Positions 15,508-25,375 are shown, numbered from the stretch's first letter. The stretch: 40,196 nt of DNA from Oscillospiraceae bacterium (GCA_009782405.1 WRJC01000026.1:1-40196); one strand, 5' to 3'. Notes: generated by a model from the sequence alone, not told the origin. Made by a program: numbers and translations.

Positions 15508-18198
15508 TTATTCCCCCGCCAATATGTTCTTTTTGAAAAAAGCCGTGAGTATCGAAAAAAACAGCCCGATAGCCGCCGATGTGCCGAAAACGCCCGCGCC
15601 TATTTCCCCGAAACCCAAAAAATCCCTGACTGCCGGCAAAAAAACCGCGCACAGAATGCCGCACAGGTTCAACGCCAAGGCAAATGCGTAAATTTTGTTT
15701 TTTAATATTCCGAAATCAAACAGCCGCTTACCTTTTATGTACCGCGGCGCGGTTGCGGCGCACAAAGTCAAATACGAGACAAAAGCCGCTGTCTGCGCGG
15801 AACGCGGATCCAAAAGGCCTATTGCGGCGCAAGAGAAAAAACCGGCAAGCGCGGAGGCAAACGCCAAAAGCGCATAGACAAAGGCGCATTTGAAAACGGC
15901 CAATTCGTATTTTTTTTTGGCTTTGAATTTCTTTATCTTTTTTCTCGCGATATGCCAGCCGCCGTTGTTTTCGTTGAAGCATATGGAAACGGCAAAAAGG
16001 TAGCCCGCGCCTATCCCCGACCATATCATGGCTGTCGGGGCCAATATGTACTCCCCCCCGGTCAAAACCGAAAACAATATCAAAAGATACTGCGAAAAGG
16101 CCAGCATGGACAGATAATGCAAAATCCCGCATATGTTGCGGTAGATCAGAACGGCCTTTTTCAGCGTCTTCAAGATAGTCGATACCGTCACGTTTTTGGC
16201 GATCACGGAGGCTTTGTTTTTTAAAATGCCCGTTTCCGTGCTCACCGAAGTGAAAGCCACGCAGCGTTCATTTGTCAGAGCTATTTCCTCGATGTGGTTT
16301 ACGGTCACGGCGGGAAGCTTGTTTTTGAATTTCAGCGCATTTATGAGTTTTATCCTGTTTTCCAGGGCGATCGGCGCAAAAAGCCTGAACTTGTCCGCAT
16401 TCACATAGAACATGTCGTCGCCCATGGCGGCTATCGCAAAATCGCCGATTATGCGGGCCGACTTTATGTCCTTTATTATCCCGAATTTGAAGGCCGCGTT
16501 TTTGGTGTGCGCGCTGTGGCCGTTTGCGAACATCACCGGGACTGCGCCGCTTTTTTTCATATAGTCTATGCTTTCAAAAACGCCGCGCGCCTTGGGTTCG
16601 GTGAAAGCCGCGAACCCCAAAAATTCCAAATTGTTCTCCGCTTCGCTTCCAAAAGTGTTCTCCGGAATCCCATAACTGAAATCTTTTTCCGCCACGGCCA
16701 TCACCAAATCGCAGTCCTTGTACATGGTTTCGATTTTTTCTTTGTAAAAATCCATCGCTTTTTTGTCAGAGCCCCCTTTTGTCATGGAGCAGAGGCCAAG
16801 TATCGTATAGGCTTCGCCGAAACATATCAAATTCGCCTTGCCGTTTTTTGCGATGATCGCGCTCTTTATCCCGCTTTTGGGATTATACATGGTTTTTCCG
16901 ATTTTTTGGTATGCAAAACTCACCGCCCCGTAATCGAGCCCGCATTTGTTTAGCGCCTCAAAAACCGCCACATCGGCGGCCGCCCCAAAATAGGCGGGCT
17001 TTCCGCCGAATGTGTGTTCCTCCACATTCGAGCACATCGCCATGCAGCTCAAAATATGGCCTATTTCGTATAAATTTTCGGCGATGGGCTCTCGGTTTGA
17101 TATGCGTTTCAGGCGCATTTTGTCCTGTGTGAACGATTCGGTCTTTTTGGCTATCACTGTCTCTATTTCGTTTATATCGTCGATTATCGCGGTCTTTTTT
17201 ATGAGGATCCCGAACTTGGCCAAACGGTGCATTCCGTAAATCGCGGCGAAATCGATTATGATTGGTATCTGTTCGGGAAAAGAGGCCGCGGGCAAAACGA
17301 CGGAAACCATTATCACCGACAGAATGTCCCTTTTTTGCATTATGCCCGAAAAAATCACGAGCATCGAAAGCGCGGCCGAAAAAAGGAAAAATATTTTGGA
17401 AAAGTTGTGCGCGCGCTGCTGCGTGAACGAATATTCGTCGCCTTCGATACCGCTTTTTTTGTTTATGTCGGGTGAATGCAAGTTTTCCGGGTTCTCAATC
17501 CCCGCCGTTTTGGCTATATGCGTGTTTTCCCCCGTGGCTACCACCACGGCCGAAGCGCTCCCATAATCCACGACATCTGCGGCATAAACTATGTTGGCGG
17601 GTATTTCGGTCGGGTTGTATTTGAGTATTTCCGCCGTTTTGCCCTCTGCCGTCGTCTTTCCGTTTTCGCCTATGTGCAGACAGGACAGATAGGACGCGGA
17701 GACAATCCTCGCATCTGCGGGGATTATGTCGCCCGCGGAAAAAATTATGAGATCTCCCGGGACTATATTTTCAATGAAAACATTTTTTCTTTTTCCCTCG
17801 CGCATGACCAAAGCTTTCGGGCGCGCGAGTTTGTAGAGAAATTCGTATTTTTTTTCGGCGCTCCCATTCAGCGCAAACGAAAAAACCGAAAGAAAGGCAT
17901 AGAAAGGCAGAAACAAGGCGAGGTTCACCTCGTAGTCCATGACGGCGAGCACGGCGAGCGTCATCGCATACAACACGCCGACGATACCCACCGAACCGGA
18001 AAGCATCGCCCTGATGTTTCTGCGTTTTTTTTTCAGCCCGTAAAAATTTTGCCGCGTCAGCAATTCGGAATCTATGATATTTTCCCCATACCGGGCTTTC
18101 GACATTTTGTGCTGCTGTTTTGTCAGCCCCTTTTTTGCATCGGTCGAAAAGTACAGCTCGAGCTCCGCTATGTTTTTTTCCGACCAGTTAATTTCCAT
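15508..18198 (-). CDS. P-type ATPase homologue lacking all catalytic motifs (pseudoenzyme)
   Basis: The 896-residue protein has the full layout of a P2/P3-type cation pump: an N-terminal cytosolic segment, paired TM helices at about 66-110, an actuator domain, TM helices at about 268-320, P and N domains, and a C-terminal TM bundle from about 690. Each signature is replaced. The actuator TGES is IGEN (176-179), the TM4 PEGLP is PEQIP (308-312), the phosphorylation motif DKTGTLT is KKTESFT (351-357), the TGD is ANG (558-560), and the TGDGVND hinge is TVNHIEE (632-638). The reading frame is intact, so this is not simple decay. It cannot form the aspartyl phosphate and may act as a sensor, scaffold or partner of an active pump. 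The ATG has GGGAGA upstream and a clear promoter. Confidence 0.85.
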   Translation of the reverse strand: MEINWSEKNIAELELYFSTDAKKGLTKQQHKMSKARYGENIIDSELLTRQNFYGLKKKRRNIRAMLSGSVGIVGVLYAMTLAVLAVMDYEVNLALFLPFYAFLSVFSFALNGSAEKKYEFLYKLARPKALVMREGKRKNVFIENIVPGDLIIFSAGDIIPADARIVSASYLSCLHIGENGKTTAEGKTAEILKYNPTEIPANIVYAADVVDYGSASAVVVATGENTHIAKTAGIENPENLHSPDINKKSGIEGDEYSFTQQRAHNFSKIFFLFSAALSMLVIFSGIMQKRDILSVIMVSVVLPAASFPEQIPIIIDFAAIYGMHRLAKFGILIKKTAIIDDINEIETVIAKKTESFTQDKMRLKRISNREPIAENLYEIGHILSCMAMCSNVEEHTFGGKPAYFGAAADVAVFEALNKCGLDYGAVSFAYQKIGKTMYNPKSGIKSAIIAKNGKANLICFGEAYTILGLCSMTKGGSDKKAMDFYKEKIETMYKDCDLVMAVAEKDFSYGIPENTFGSEAENNLEFLGFAAFTEPKARGVFESIDYMKKSGAVPVMFANGHSAHTKNAAFKFGIIKDIKSARIIGDFAIAAMGDDMFYVNADKFRLFAPIALENRIKLINALKFKNKLPAVTVNHIEEIALTNERCVAFTSVSTETGILKNKASVIAKNVTVSTILKTLKKAVLIYRNICGILHYLSMLAFSQYLLILFSVLTGGEYILAPTAMIWSGIGAGYLFAVSICFNENNGGWHIARKKIKKFKAKKKYELAVFKCAFVYALLAFASALAGFFSCAAIGLLDPRSAQTAAFVSYLTLCAATAPRYIKGKRLFDFGILKNKIYAFALALNLCGILCAVFLPAVRDFLGFGEIGAGVFGTSAAIGLFFSILTAFFKKNILAGE

Positions 18199-18235
18199 AC
18201 TGCTTTTTGTCTCCCGTTTTTTGTCTTTCGTATAT

Positions 18236-18264
18236 ATTATAGTTCAAATAATATCCTACGTCAA
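18236..18264 (-). promoter_or_regulatory. Sigma-A promoter for the ATPase-like/mnmE unit
   Basis: On the minus strand TTGACG (18264-18259) and TATAAT (18241-18236) are 17 bp apart, about 40 bp before the ATPase-like start. Confidence 0.85.
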
Positions 18265-18302
18265 GTTTTTTTGATAAAAATTGATTATAAAAATTTTTTA
18301 CC

Positions 18303-18331
18303 TTGACATTTTGCAACATGTAATGTAAAAT
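18303..18331 (+). promoter_or_regulatory. Sigma-A promoter for the GNAT fusion gene
   Basis: TTGACA (18303-18308) and TAAAAT (18326-18331) are 17 bp apart, about 48 bp before the ATG. It is divergent from the ATPase-like promoter. Confidence 0.8.
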
Positions 18332-18378
18332 TAATTCATTATGAATTGTGGATTATATAGAGGGAGGTTTGATGTTTT

Positions 18379-21300
18379 ATGAAAATTTACAAAACAATGG
18401 AAAACGGGGTGCGGATAGCGGAGTACGACGAGTCGATGGCCAAAGCTATCGCCGATATGTGGAACCAAAGCGGCGACAGCTGGGGCGGCGACAGCGGGGT
18501 GAGGACTGCGGATCAGATCGCCTCCGATTTTGCGGGCGGGTCATATTTCAACATTTTCGTGGCGCTCTTTGGCGACGAAGCCGTCGGGCTGTGCACTCTC
18601 GACCGCTATTACAAGGACGCGGACACCGCATATGTCCACGTTTTGAACGTGCGCCCCGACTACCACGGCCAAAAAGTGGGCAAGGAGCTTGTTTTGGCTT
18701 GCGTGGAAAGGACGATGCAGCTCGGTTACCCGAGGCTCGACATACACACCTGGGCGGGCAACACAAAAGCCGTGCCCCTGTACAAAAAATGCGGCTTTCT
18801 GTGGGAGGACAGGGCGGACACCACCCATTTGTCCAACTATATCCCCACCGTGCTCTCCACGGAGCTTTTCGCCGGTTTTTTCGCGGATGCCGACTGGTAT
18901 GCCGATTCGGTTAAAAAAATCGAGATAAAGCCCGACGGGGAAAAAATCAACAAATTCGAAGTGGCCGGGTATCGCTGGCAAAAAAACGGGAAAAAGCTGG
19001 CCGTGGGCTTTGAGAAAACCGGCAGGCGCATCAGGTATGCCGAAACCGACGACTACAAAATCGAATTCATCGCCGAAAGCCACGAGCTCGCATTCGGGCT
19101 CCAGTACGGCTGCGCGTTTGCAGTCGAAAACAAATCCGGCAGGGGGATAGATATAAAAATAGCCGGAAAAAGCGACAAGGGCATAAAATTCGAATACAAT
19201 GCAAAACAAACGGTGGAAAGCGCCGCCGAATTCAAAGGCGAGTTTTACGTCGAACCCATAGCCGAGGAAATCGACATATGGCGCATGCACCCGTGCGTTC
19301 TGGCCGACGTTTATATAAACGGCAAACACGCCGAGTTCGGCCTCGGCATAGAGCCCAAATTCCCGCTCGACGTAAAATTTGTGGAAAAACGCCACAAAAT
19401 CGCAAAACCCGGCATGATTGAAGAAGTATATATAAACGTGAAGAACGCGTTTTCAAAAAAAGCGTCGGTGAAATTCCATATCCCCAAAAACGGCATGACC
19501 CGTTTTATCGACGAAAGTTTCGAAATCGAAACAAACCCTTCGGAAATTGCGATGATTTCGACGAAAGCCGAAATTCTCGGCTGCGGATATGAAAAGTTGG
19601 ATGTAAATTACGACATAACGTTTGAGGACGGCGGCAGCGTAAATTTCACAAAACCGCTGCATTTGATAAATCAAGGTTTTGACAGCGTTTTCGACTATGA
19701 GACGGACAATGAGCGCTGCGCCGTAAACGGGCTTTGGATATTTACCCTGTACAAACAAAACAACCACTGCTCTTTTTACAAAGAAGCCGGCCAGGGGCAG
19801 GCCCAGTTCCCCGTGCCCAAGCTGGGCAAGCCGTACAGCGACGAATTCAACATAGCCAAAGCAGCAGCTGTGAGAGTTTGCACCCGGGGCGCCACGAGCG
19901 TGTTCGAAGCCGATTTTGAATCCGCCGAATTCAAGGGGGCGACCCTCACGCAAATCAGCGAATTTTCCTCCTCGGGCACAATTTCGCATAGGCACAAAAT
20001 AACAAACAATTCAAATAAGGCAATGCGGCTGTATCTGCAGCATGGCCTATGGTCGAGCGTTGGCAGGCGCGCGGTATTTAGCGGCGGGGGCGAAATCCAC
20101 GAGATAAGCGACAATTCCGATTACGGTTTTTCCGATATGCGCTTTGGGAAAATCGGCGAAAACTGGGTCTTCGACAATTCCGAAAACAACAAATCCGGCA
20201 TATTCTGGGACAAAGAATACAGCCCCGAAGCCAAATGGGGGGGAGATTTGTATTTTGAGCATGACACGGGCGAACTTGCCCCGGGGGAGGTTTTCGAGAC
20301 GAAGCCGGTTGTCTATATGTCCGGGATATTCGGCAATTTCCGGGAATTTCGCAATTACGCGCTCGGCATAAACGAGGAAACGGATCAATATACCGCAAAA
20401 TCGCTCGACATCGGCATAAACGGCAAAAACCCGTTTTTAGCCTCCGATGCGGGCATGATCAAAGCGGCAGTGAAAAACAGCAGATTCAAGATATACAGCG
20501 GAAATATAAAATTTAGCTCCCCCGACAATCTTTTTGAGGAAACGGTTTTGTCAAACCCCGAAAAGCAAAGCGTGGAGGATAATGTTTTTGAGCTGGCCGC
20601 AAAACAAAAAACGCCCGGCGTCTATCCGGTCGAAATCGATTTTGACTTCCAAAGCTGGAGGAAAACGCAAAAGCGCGCGCTTTTGGTTTTTGACAAAGCC
20701 GCAAAAATAACGGCGGAGCAAAAAGATGGGACATACGCGATACAAAACGGAAATTTTGGCTACAAAGTGACGCCCGCATATTTTGCCGCGGCGCATTCGA
20801 TGAAATACGGCGAAAACGAGTGGCTGTTCTCAAAATATCCAAACCATTTGCCCTATGCCTGGTGGAACCCGTTCATCGGCGGCATCCACGCAAATATCTG
20901 GCAGATGAACGCAAATCTGGCGCTCCGCGAAAAAACGTCGGCGGAATTTGCCGAAATCGAAGATAATTTCGGGACTAAATGGAGCGGCATAAAAACCGCC
21001 GTGTCAATAGATGAGTTCGCAGACCACAAAGGGCTGGCTTGCGAGCAGTATTTCCTGACCTTGCCCGGGCTGCCCGTGTTGTGCTATTTCGTGAGGTTTG
21101 TCAACAACACCGGCGGATACAAGCATATAGGCTACGACATGAACGCATATATATCAGGCAAGGAAAATCTCGGCGACATATACGCGAAGATCACGCGCGA
21201 CAATGGGGAGTACGATCTGAAAATGGGCGACGACGCATGGAACGACGCGGACAATTTCGCGAGGATCTCATACGAAGGCAAATCAAGGCGCGCCGAAAAA

Positions 21301-21504
21301 CTCTATGTGTATTCCGACAGCGGCAGAAACAACGGCGGGCTCGGCGTGGCCTCCGACATCAACCAATGCGGCATCTGGGCCAATGCGAACGCGAACATGA
21401 AAAACGGCGAAAGCGCCGCGCTGCGCCCGGTGTTTTTCATTCTGGCCGAAAAGGAGCTCACTGCCGGGCATCTGGCCGATTTGGACAGGGTGAAGTTTTT
21501 TTGA
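18379..21504 (+). CDS. GNAT acetyltransferase domain fused to a large beta-rich protein
   Basis: Residues 10-165 of this 1041-residue protein form a GNAT N-acyltransferase: HVLNVRPDYHGQKVGKEL (88-104) is the acetyl-CoA loop, and NTKAVPLYKKCGF is the usual C-terminal strand-helix. The remaining 870 residues are unrecognised. They contain repeated beta-sandwich-like stretches, conserved-looking W/Y-rich segments (YAWWNPFIGGIHANIWQMN near residues 831-849) and no signal peptide or TM helix, so the protein is cytosolic. The late part resembles glycan-active or glycan-binding beta-sandwiches. GGGAGG lies 11 nt before the ATG. The downstream oxidoreductase gene is 84 bp away and may be co-expressed. 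An acetylating enzyme acting on sugars or glycoconjugates is a guess from the fusion. Confidence 0.7.
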   Translation: MKIYKTMENGVRIAEYDESMAKAIADMWNQSGDSWGGDSGVRTADQIASDFAGGSYFNIFVALFGDEAVGLCTLDRYYKDADTAYVHVLNVRPDYHGQKVGKELVLACVERTMQLGYPRLDIHTWAGNTKAVPLYKKCGFLWEDRADTTHLSNYIPTVLSTELFAGFFADADWYADSVKKIEIKPDGEKINKFEVAGYRWQKNGKKLAVGFEKTGRRIRYAETDDYKIEFIAESHELAFGLQYGCAFAVENKSGRGIDIKIAGKSDKGIKFEYNAKQTVESAAEFKGEFYVEPIAEEIDIWRMHPCVLADVYINGKHAEFGLGIEPKFPLDVKFVEKRHKIAKPGMIEEVYINVKNAFSKKASVKFHIPKNGMTRFIDESFEIETNPSEIAMISTKAEILGCGYEKLDVNYDITFEDGGSVNFTKPLHLINQGFDSVFDYETDNERCAVNGLWIFTLYKQNNHCSFYKEAGQGQAQFPVPKLGKPYSDEFNIAKAAAVRVCTRGATSVFEADFESAEFKGATLTQISEFSSSGTISHRHKITNNSNKAMRLYLQHGLWSSVGRRAVFSGGGEIHEISDNSDYGFSDMRFGKIGENWVFDNSENNKSGIFWDKEYSPEAKWGGDLYFEHDTGELAPGEVFETKPVVYMSGIFGNFREFRNYALGINEETDQYTAKSLDIGINGKNPFLASDAGMIKAAVKNSRFKIYSGNIKFSSPDNLFEETVLSNPEKQSVEDNVFELAAKQKTPGVYPVEIDFDFQSWRKTQKRALLVFDKAAKITAEQKDGTYAIQNGNFGYKVTPAYFAAAHSMKYGENEWLFSKYPNHLPYAWWNPFIGGIHANIWQMNANLALREKTSAEFAEIEDNFGTKWSGIKTAVSIDEFADHKGLACEQYFLTLPGLPVLCYFVRFVNNTGGYKHIGYDMNAYISGKENLGDIYAKITRDNGEYDLKMGDDAWNDADNFARISYEGKSRRAEKLYVYSDSGRNNGGLGVASDINQCGIWANANANMKNGESAALRPVFFILAEKELTAGHLADLDRVKFF

Positions 21505-21588
21505 CCGTATATAATTTGCTATAATGCCATATATGCGAGGCAAATAAAATCATGTTATGCTTAAATCTACTGAAAGGACTGTAATGCA

Positions 21589-22725
21589 ATGAACAAAGAA
21601 AAAATAAATGTCGCCCTTGTCGGGCTCGGATTCGGCGGGGCGTTCGCGGGAATTTACAAAGAGCATCCGAATATTGAATCGGTCGCGCTTTTTGATACGA
21701 ACAAAAGTCTGCTGAAAAACGCCGCGGAGCATCACGGAATCGGAAAAACATATGAAAGTTTTGACGAAATCCTAAACGATGAAAATCTTGACGCGGTTCA
21801 TCTTGTCACGCCCATCCCGCTGCACGAAGAGCAAACCGCGCAAGTCCTCGAATCGGGCAAGCACTGCGCGTGCACCGTGCCGATGGCGATTTCGCTGGAC
21901 GGGATAAAGCGCATAACCGAAGCGAAACGCAAATCCGGCAAAAATTACATGATGATGGAGACGACTTTGTACACATATCAATATTTTTACGTGAAAGAGC
22001 TGATTGCAAACGGCAAAATCGGCAAGATTCAATTCATGCGCGGCAGCCACTATCAGGACATGGCGAACTGGCCCGGCTATTGGATGGGGTTGCCGCCCAT
22101 GCACTACGGCACGCACGCGATAGGCCCGATGGTTGCGCTGTCTGGTTCAAGGATAAAGCGCGCTGTTTGCTTCGGCTCGGGGACAATGGAAAAATGGCTG
22201 ACAGAGCAGTATGGCAACCCGTTCCCTTTCGAGAGCGCGTTGTTTGAATTTGAAAACGGAATGAAAGGCGAAGCCACGCGGTCTTTGTTCGAGACGGCGA
22301 GGGGATATCAGGAAGGCTTGTTCGTTTATGGAAGCGAGGGCAGCTTCGAGTGGGGATTTTTTGACCATGACGCGCCGTATTTCACCTCGGCGGTTCCCGC
22401 GCCGGATGGCAGGCGGGGCGGCGGGACGCATACGGAAATTGTGGATTTGCCGAATTATCACCGGAGCCTGCCCGAAAAAATACAGAAATTCACGGTCGGG
22501 GAAAATTACGATCCCCTGAATCCGCAGGATTCCCTAAAAAAAGGCGCGGGAGCGGGCCATCACGGCTCCCACGCGCATTTGGTCCACGAATTTGTCAGCA
22601 GCATAATCGAAAACCGCAAACCGTGGATCGACGAGGTTCTCGGCGGAAATATCACGGCGGCGGGCATATGTGCCCACGATTCGGCGATGAAAAACGGCGA
22701 ATCCGTCATCGTGCCGACGTTTTAA
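21589..22725 (+). CDS. Gfo/Idh/MocA-family NAD(P)-dependent oxidoreductase
   Basis: This 378-residue protein has the N-terminal Rossmann fold with VGLGFGGAFAG (about 11-21), an acidic residue after the second strand (FDTN), and the AVHLVTPIPLHEEQ segment. These are typical of inositol/glucose dehydrogenase-like enzymes that oxidise sugars or cyclitols. The EKP motif found in many members, which carries the catalytic lysine, reads TVPMA here, so catalysis may be unusual. The C-terminal alpha/beta domain includes GTHAIGP and HGSHAHLVHEF. AAGGA lies about 11 nt before the ATG. Tail-to-tail with the next gene (7-bp gap). Confidence 0.85.
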   Translation: MNKEKINVALVGLGFGGAFAGIYKEHPNIESVALFDTNKSLLKNAAEHHGIGKTYESFDEILNDENLDAVHLVTPIPLHEEQTAQVLESGKHCACTVPMAISLDGIKRITEAKRKSGKNYMMMETTLYTYQYFYVKELIANGKIGKIQFMRGSHYQDMANWPGYWMGLPPMHYGTHAIGPMVALSGSRIKRAVCFGSGTMEKWLTEQYGNPFPFESALFEFENGMKGEATRSLFETARGYQEGLFVYGSEGSFEWGFFDHDAPYFTSAVPAPDGRRGGGTHTEIVDLPNYHRSLPEKIQKFTVGENYDPLNPQDSLKKGAGAGHHGSHAHLVHEFVSSIIENRKPWIDEVLGGNITAAGICAHDSAMKNGESVIVPTF

Positions 22726-22732
22726 AAATATT

Positions 22733-23590
22733 TCATTTTATAATATCCGTTTTGTTGGGGCTGTTTCTGCCCTCGAGGTCAGGCAGCCTCTTCTCGAACG
22801 CGGCGAATGAAATCTCTATATCTTCGTGCGCCTCCCAAAACGTCTTGCACCCGACTGTTACCATGTCCTTCGGCCGAAGCGCGTTCCAATTGAACGTGAG
22901 CCCCACATAAGGCGAAACCCTGCCGGCCGCCATCGGTTTTATCGTCATGACCGGCTTTTTCGCCCTGTGTATTATCTGTATTATGCTTTCGATTTCTATT
23001 TGCATCAAAAATCCCAAACAATTGAAAATTTGTATATATGTCTGCACATCGTATTCGTTCAAGTCGGAGTATATTATGAGCTCGGGCATATGAGCCGAGA
23101 GCCCGGGTATCATTCCGTTATCGCGGATCATAGACAGATAGTCGGGCAATCGGTCGATTGTCCTTTTGTTTTTGTTTACTAATTGTTCGACGCTCGAATG
23201 GTGCGGCAGGCAAAATTTCGCTCCGGATTTTGCGCTCCGCTTGATTGTCTTTTCGGCTTCCGCGCGGCCTTCCGCCGTATCGTCCACGTTAATGACAGGC
23301 GTGTCGATCACAATAAGCCCTTCGCCTGTTTTTTCTTGGAAATACTTCACGGAATCTTCTATTATCCCGCCGCTTGCGCCGCCTAAAATCGCGTCTACGC
23401 CGTAATTGGCGAAAGTTCGGAGAATGGGGAAAACGGATTCGGCGTCATGGTTTGTGGTTTTTATATCCATATCGGCGGCGTGGCCGGTATGGCTGTAGCC
23501 GGCAATCCAATTTACGCCTATTATCATGCGGGGCAGGCTCACTCCTTCGACTTCGGTTCTCGGAAATTGCTTGTATTCGATACTTGCCAT
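22733..23590 (-). CDS. Aldo/keto-reductase-like TIM-barrel protein of unknown function
   Basis: I do not recognise this 285-residue protein with certainty. It alternates strands and helices like a TIM barrel, with PRMIIGVNWIAGY near the N-terminus and MTIKPMAAGRVSP followed by DMVTVGCKTFWEAHEDIE near the C-terminus. The latter resembles the end of an aldo/keto reductase, where NADPH is bound, but the catalytic Asp-Tyr-Lys-His set is not evident. The start is the ATG at 23590, with AAGGAG 8 nt upstream; a GTG three codons earlier overlaps the ribosome site. It lies 64 bp downstream of the solute-binding protein gene on the same strand and may be co-transcribed with it. Confidence 0.6.
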   Translation of the reverse strand: MASIEYKQFPRTEVEGVSLPRMIIGVNWIAGYSHTGHAADMDIKTTNHDAESVFPILRTFANYGVDAILGGASGGIIEDSVKYFQEKTGEGLIVIDTPVINVDDTAEGRAEAEKTIKRSAKSGAKFCLPHHSSVEQLVNKNKRTIDRLPDYLSMIRDNGMIPGLSAHMPELIIYSDLNEYDVQTYIQIFNCLGFLMQIEIESIIQIIHRAKKPVMTIKPMAAGRVSPYVGLTFNWNALRPKDMVTVGCKTFWEAHEDIEISFAAFEKRLPDLEGRNSPNKTDIIK

Positions 23591-23654
23591 AATATTCACT
23601 CCTTTTAATGATTAAAAATGATTAAAATATGCCGCTTCGAATTTATCGAATTTG

Positions 23655-25184
23655 TCAATCTAATTTCATGTAATTATCTATCGTTTTTTCCAAACCCGCT
23701 TGGTATCTGCTTTCGTTTTTCTCGTAAAATGAAACCCAATCCGATTTTTTGTCGATCATATGGAAACTGTATTGCAGCCTCAAATCACCCATGCTGTCCG
23801 TATGATACGCTCCGAAATTAAATGAAAGGCCATCGCGGATAATGTCGAGCATCATGGCAGATTCGTCATCGCGCAAATATTTCGTTTTCAAAGCGATTTC
23901 ATAAAACGCCGGGGTGACGCTGCGGTAACTTTCTGCTGAAAGAGCCTCCAAAGCCGCCCCTACAAGTTCTGTTTCGGAACATGATATGGGAATTGCCAGC
24001 ATGGAAAAGTGGTCTTGCGAACCCGTCATGTACCTTTCCTGTTCTTTGTCCCATTTCGGATAGGGAAGGATGCCGTAATCTGTTTCCATGGCGCGGAGCA
24101 GCCCGTTTTTGTACAGCGAATTAGGCCAAAACAAAATATTTCCCGCCGAAAATTTATTTACGCAGTCGAGTTCCGTTTCCAAACTTTCGGTGATCGCATT
24201 CACGCCTTCGTTGTTATACAGGAAATCGTAAGTTTTTGTCACCATTTCCGCCATTTTCGGCGTATTGGCGGCAAGCGTGGGATAACCGTCCGAATCCATG
24301 AGCGTAACCGGCTGATTGAAGGCAAACCACAGATTGTCTATGGACGTCCTCAATGTTATCGTGGTCCCGAAACGGTCTTCGGCATCTTTTGCCCCGTTTC
24401 CATTGAGGTCCACATATGCCGATTTTGATATTTCGCCTATTTTATCGAGAGTCCATTCTCCGCTGAGGACTGTTTGATACAAGTTTTCAAGCCCCAAATC
24501 TTGCGCGTAACTTTTATTGAAAAATACGCACATCGCCCGCGCAAGCAAAGAAAGGGAATAATCGCCTATCAAAAGATAAGATTTCCCCCCGATCGACATC
24601 TCGCTTTTGAAATTTTGGCTCCACCAGGGCTTTTTTTCGTCTATATACGGGATTCCGTTGACATTTAAAAACAACCCTTGCATGGCATATGAGGGAATCA
24701 GCCCGGCGAAACCAAAAACAATATCGTATTCGTCGTCCCCCGCCGCCAGGATTCTCTTCAAATCATTGAAAAATTCATAGCCCGTAGGCCAGCTTGCATC
24801 GAATGTCCCGATGGGTTTTATCTTTATGTTCAGCCGTTCTTCGATCATCTTATTTCGTCTGTATATTGCATCGTTCACAATATCTCCGTTTTCAGCTTCC
24901 ACAAAAACTTCGAAATCGAACATTTCCCCATCTGCGAAATCCCCGTTGATTCCGTTCCGGTGGAGTATCCTGAGTTCCTTTCCCCCGAAATCAAGGTCGT
25001 CGGGCAAATCGTCGATTATGTGGCTTGGCTCGCTTTCCGCCGCATCGCCAACCGTTTTTTGCGGATCCGGATTGTCCGTCTGATCGTTTTGCATATCCTG
25101 CGAATTTTCCGCGCACGAAAACAGCATGACGCCGGAAATCACAACAACCGATGCAAACAGCGCAATCAATTTTTTCATTTTCAT
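23655..25184 (-). CDS. ABC transporter extracellular solute-binding lipoprotein
   Basis: This 509-residue protein starts with a lipoprotein signal peptide (MKMKK, hydrophobic core, VMLFSC lipobox; Cys24) and an acidic linker, and then shows a family 1-type sugar-binding fold (RRNKMIEERLNIKIK, DEYDIVFGFAGLIPSYAMQG, FGTTITLRTS). Such proteins capture oligosaccharides at the outer face of the membrane for an ABC importer. No permease genes adjoin, so it is an orphan binder here. The ATG at 25184 has AAGGAG 9 nt upstream. Its promoter faces that of the glycyl radical enzyme gene, suggesting shared control of uptake and catabolism. This is inference. Confidence 0.85.
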   Translation of the reverse strand: MKMKKLIALFASVVVISGVMLFSCAENSQDMQNDQTDNPDPQKTVGDAAESEPSHIIDDLPDDLDFGGKELRILHRNGINGDFADGEMFDFEVFVEAENGDIVNDAIYRRNKMIEERLNIKIKPIGTFDASWPTGYEFFNDLKRILAAGDDEYDIVFGFAGLIPSYAMQGLFLNVNGIPYIDEKKPWWSQNFKSEMSIGGKSYLLIGDYSLSLLARAMCVFFNKSYAQDLGLENLYQTVLSGEWTLDKIGEISKSAYVDLNGNGAKDAEDRFGTTITLRTSIDNLWFAFNQPVTLMDSDGYPTLAANTPKMAEMVTKTYDFLYNNEGVNAITESLETELDCVNKFSAGNILFWPNSLYKNGLLRAMETDYGILPYPKWDKEQERYMTGSQDHFSMLAIPISCSETELVGAALEALSAESYRSVTPAFYEIALKTKYLRDDESAMMLDIIRDGLSFNFGAYHTDSMGDLRLQYSFHMIDKKSDWVSFYEKNESRYQAGLEKTIDNYMKLD

Positions 25185-25267
25185 CGTATTTTTCTCCTTA
25201 GTGCAATTATTCAACTTTGGCAAAAGCAATATGGCGACAGCTTTTCCCGGTATTCCCGATTTCTTTA

Positions 25268-25296
25268 ATTGTACAACATACAAACGATTATGTCAA
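25268..25296 (-). promoter_or_regulatory. Sigma-A promoter for the solute-binding lipoprotein gene
   Basis: On the minus strand TTGACA (25296-25291) and TACAAT (25273-25268) are 17 bp apart. Confidence 0.85.
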
Positions 25297-25346
25297 TAGC
25301 TATTTTGTCTTTTATCCGTCGTTTTTAAATATTGAAAAAATTTGCC

Positions 25347-25375
25347 TTGACAAAATTTGAATTTTGATATATATT
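25347..25375 (+). promoter_or_regulatory. Sigma-A promoter for the glycyl radical enzyme operon
   Basis: TTGACA (25347-25352) and TATATT (25370-25375) are 17 bp apart, about 65 bp before the ATG. Confidence 0.82.

Noticed and set aside
21508..21525. Two TATAAT-like boxes upstream of the Gfo/Idh/MocA gene
   Set aside because: Neither has a -35 box at 16-18 bp; TTGACC is only 13 bp from one of them. The gene may be read from the upstream promoter.
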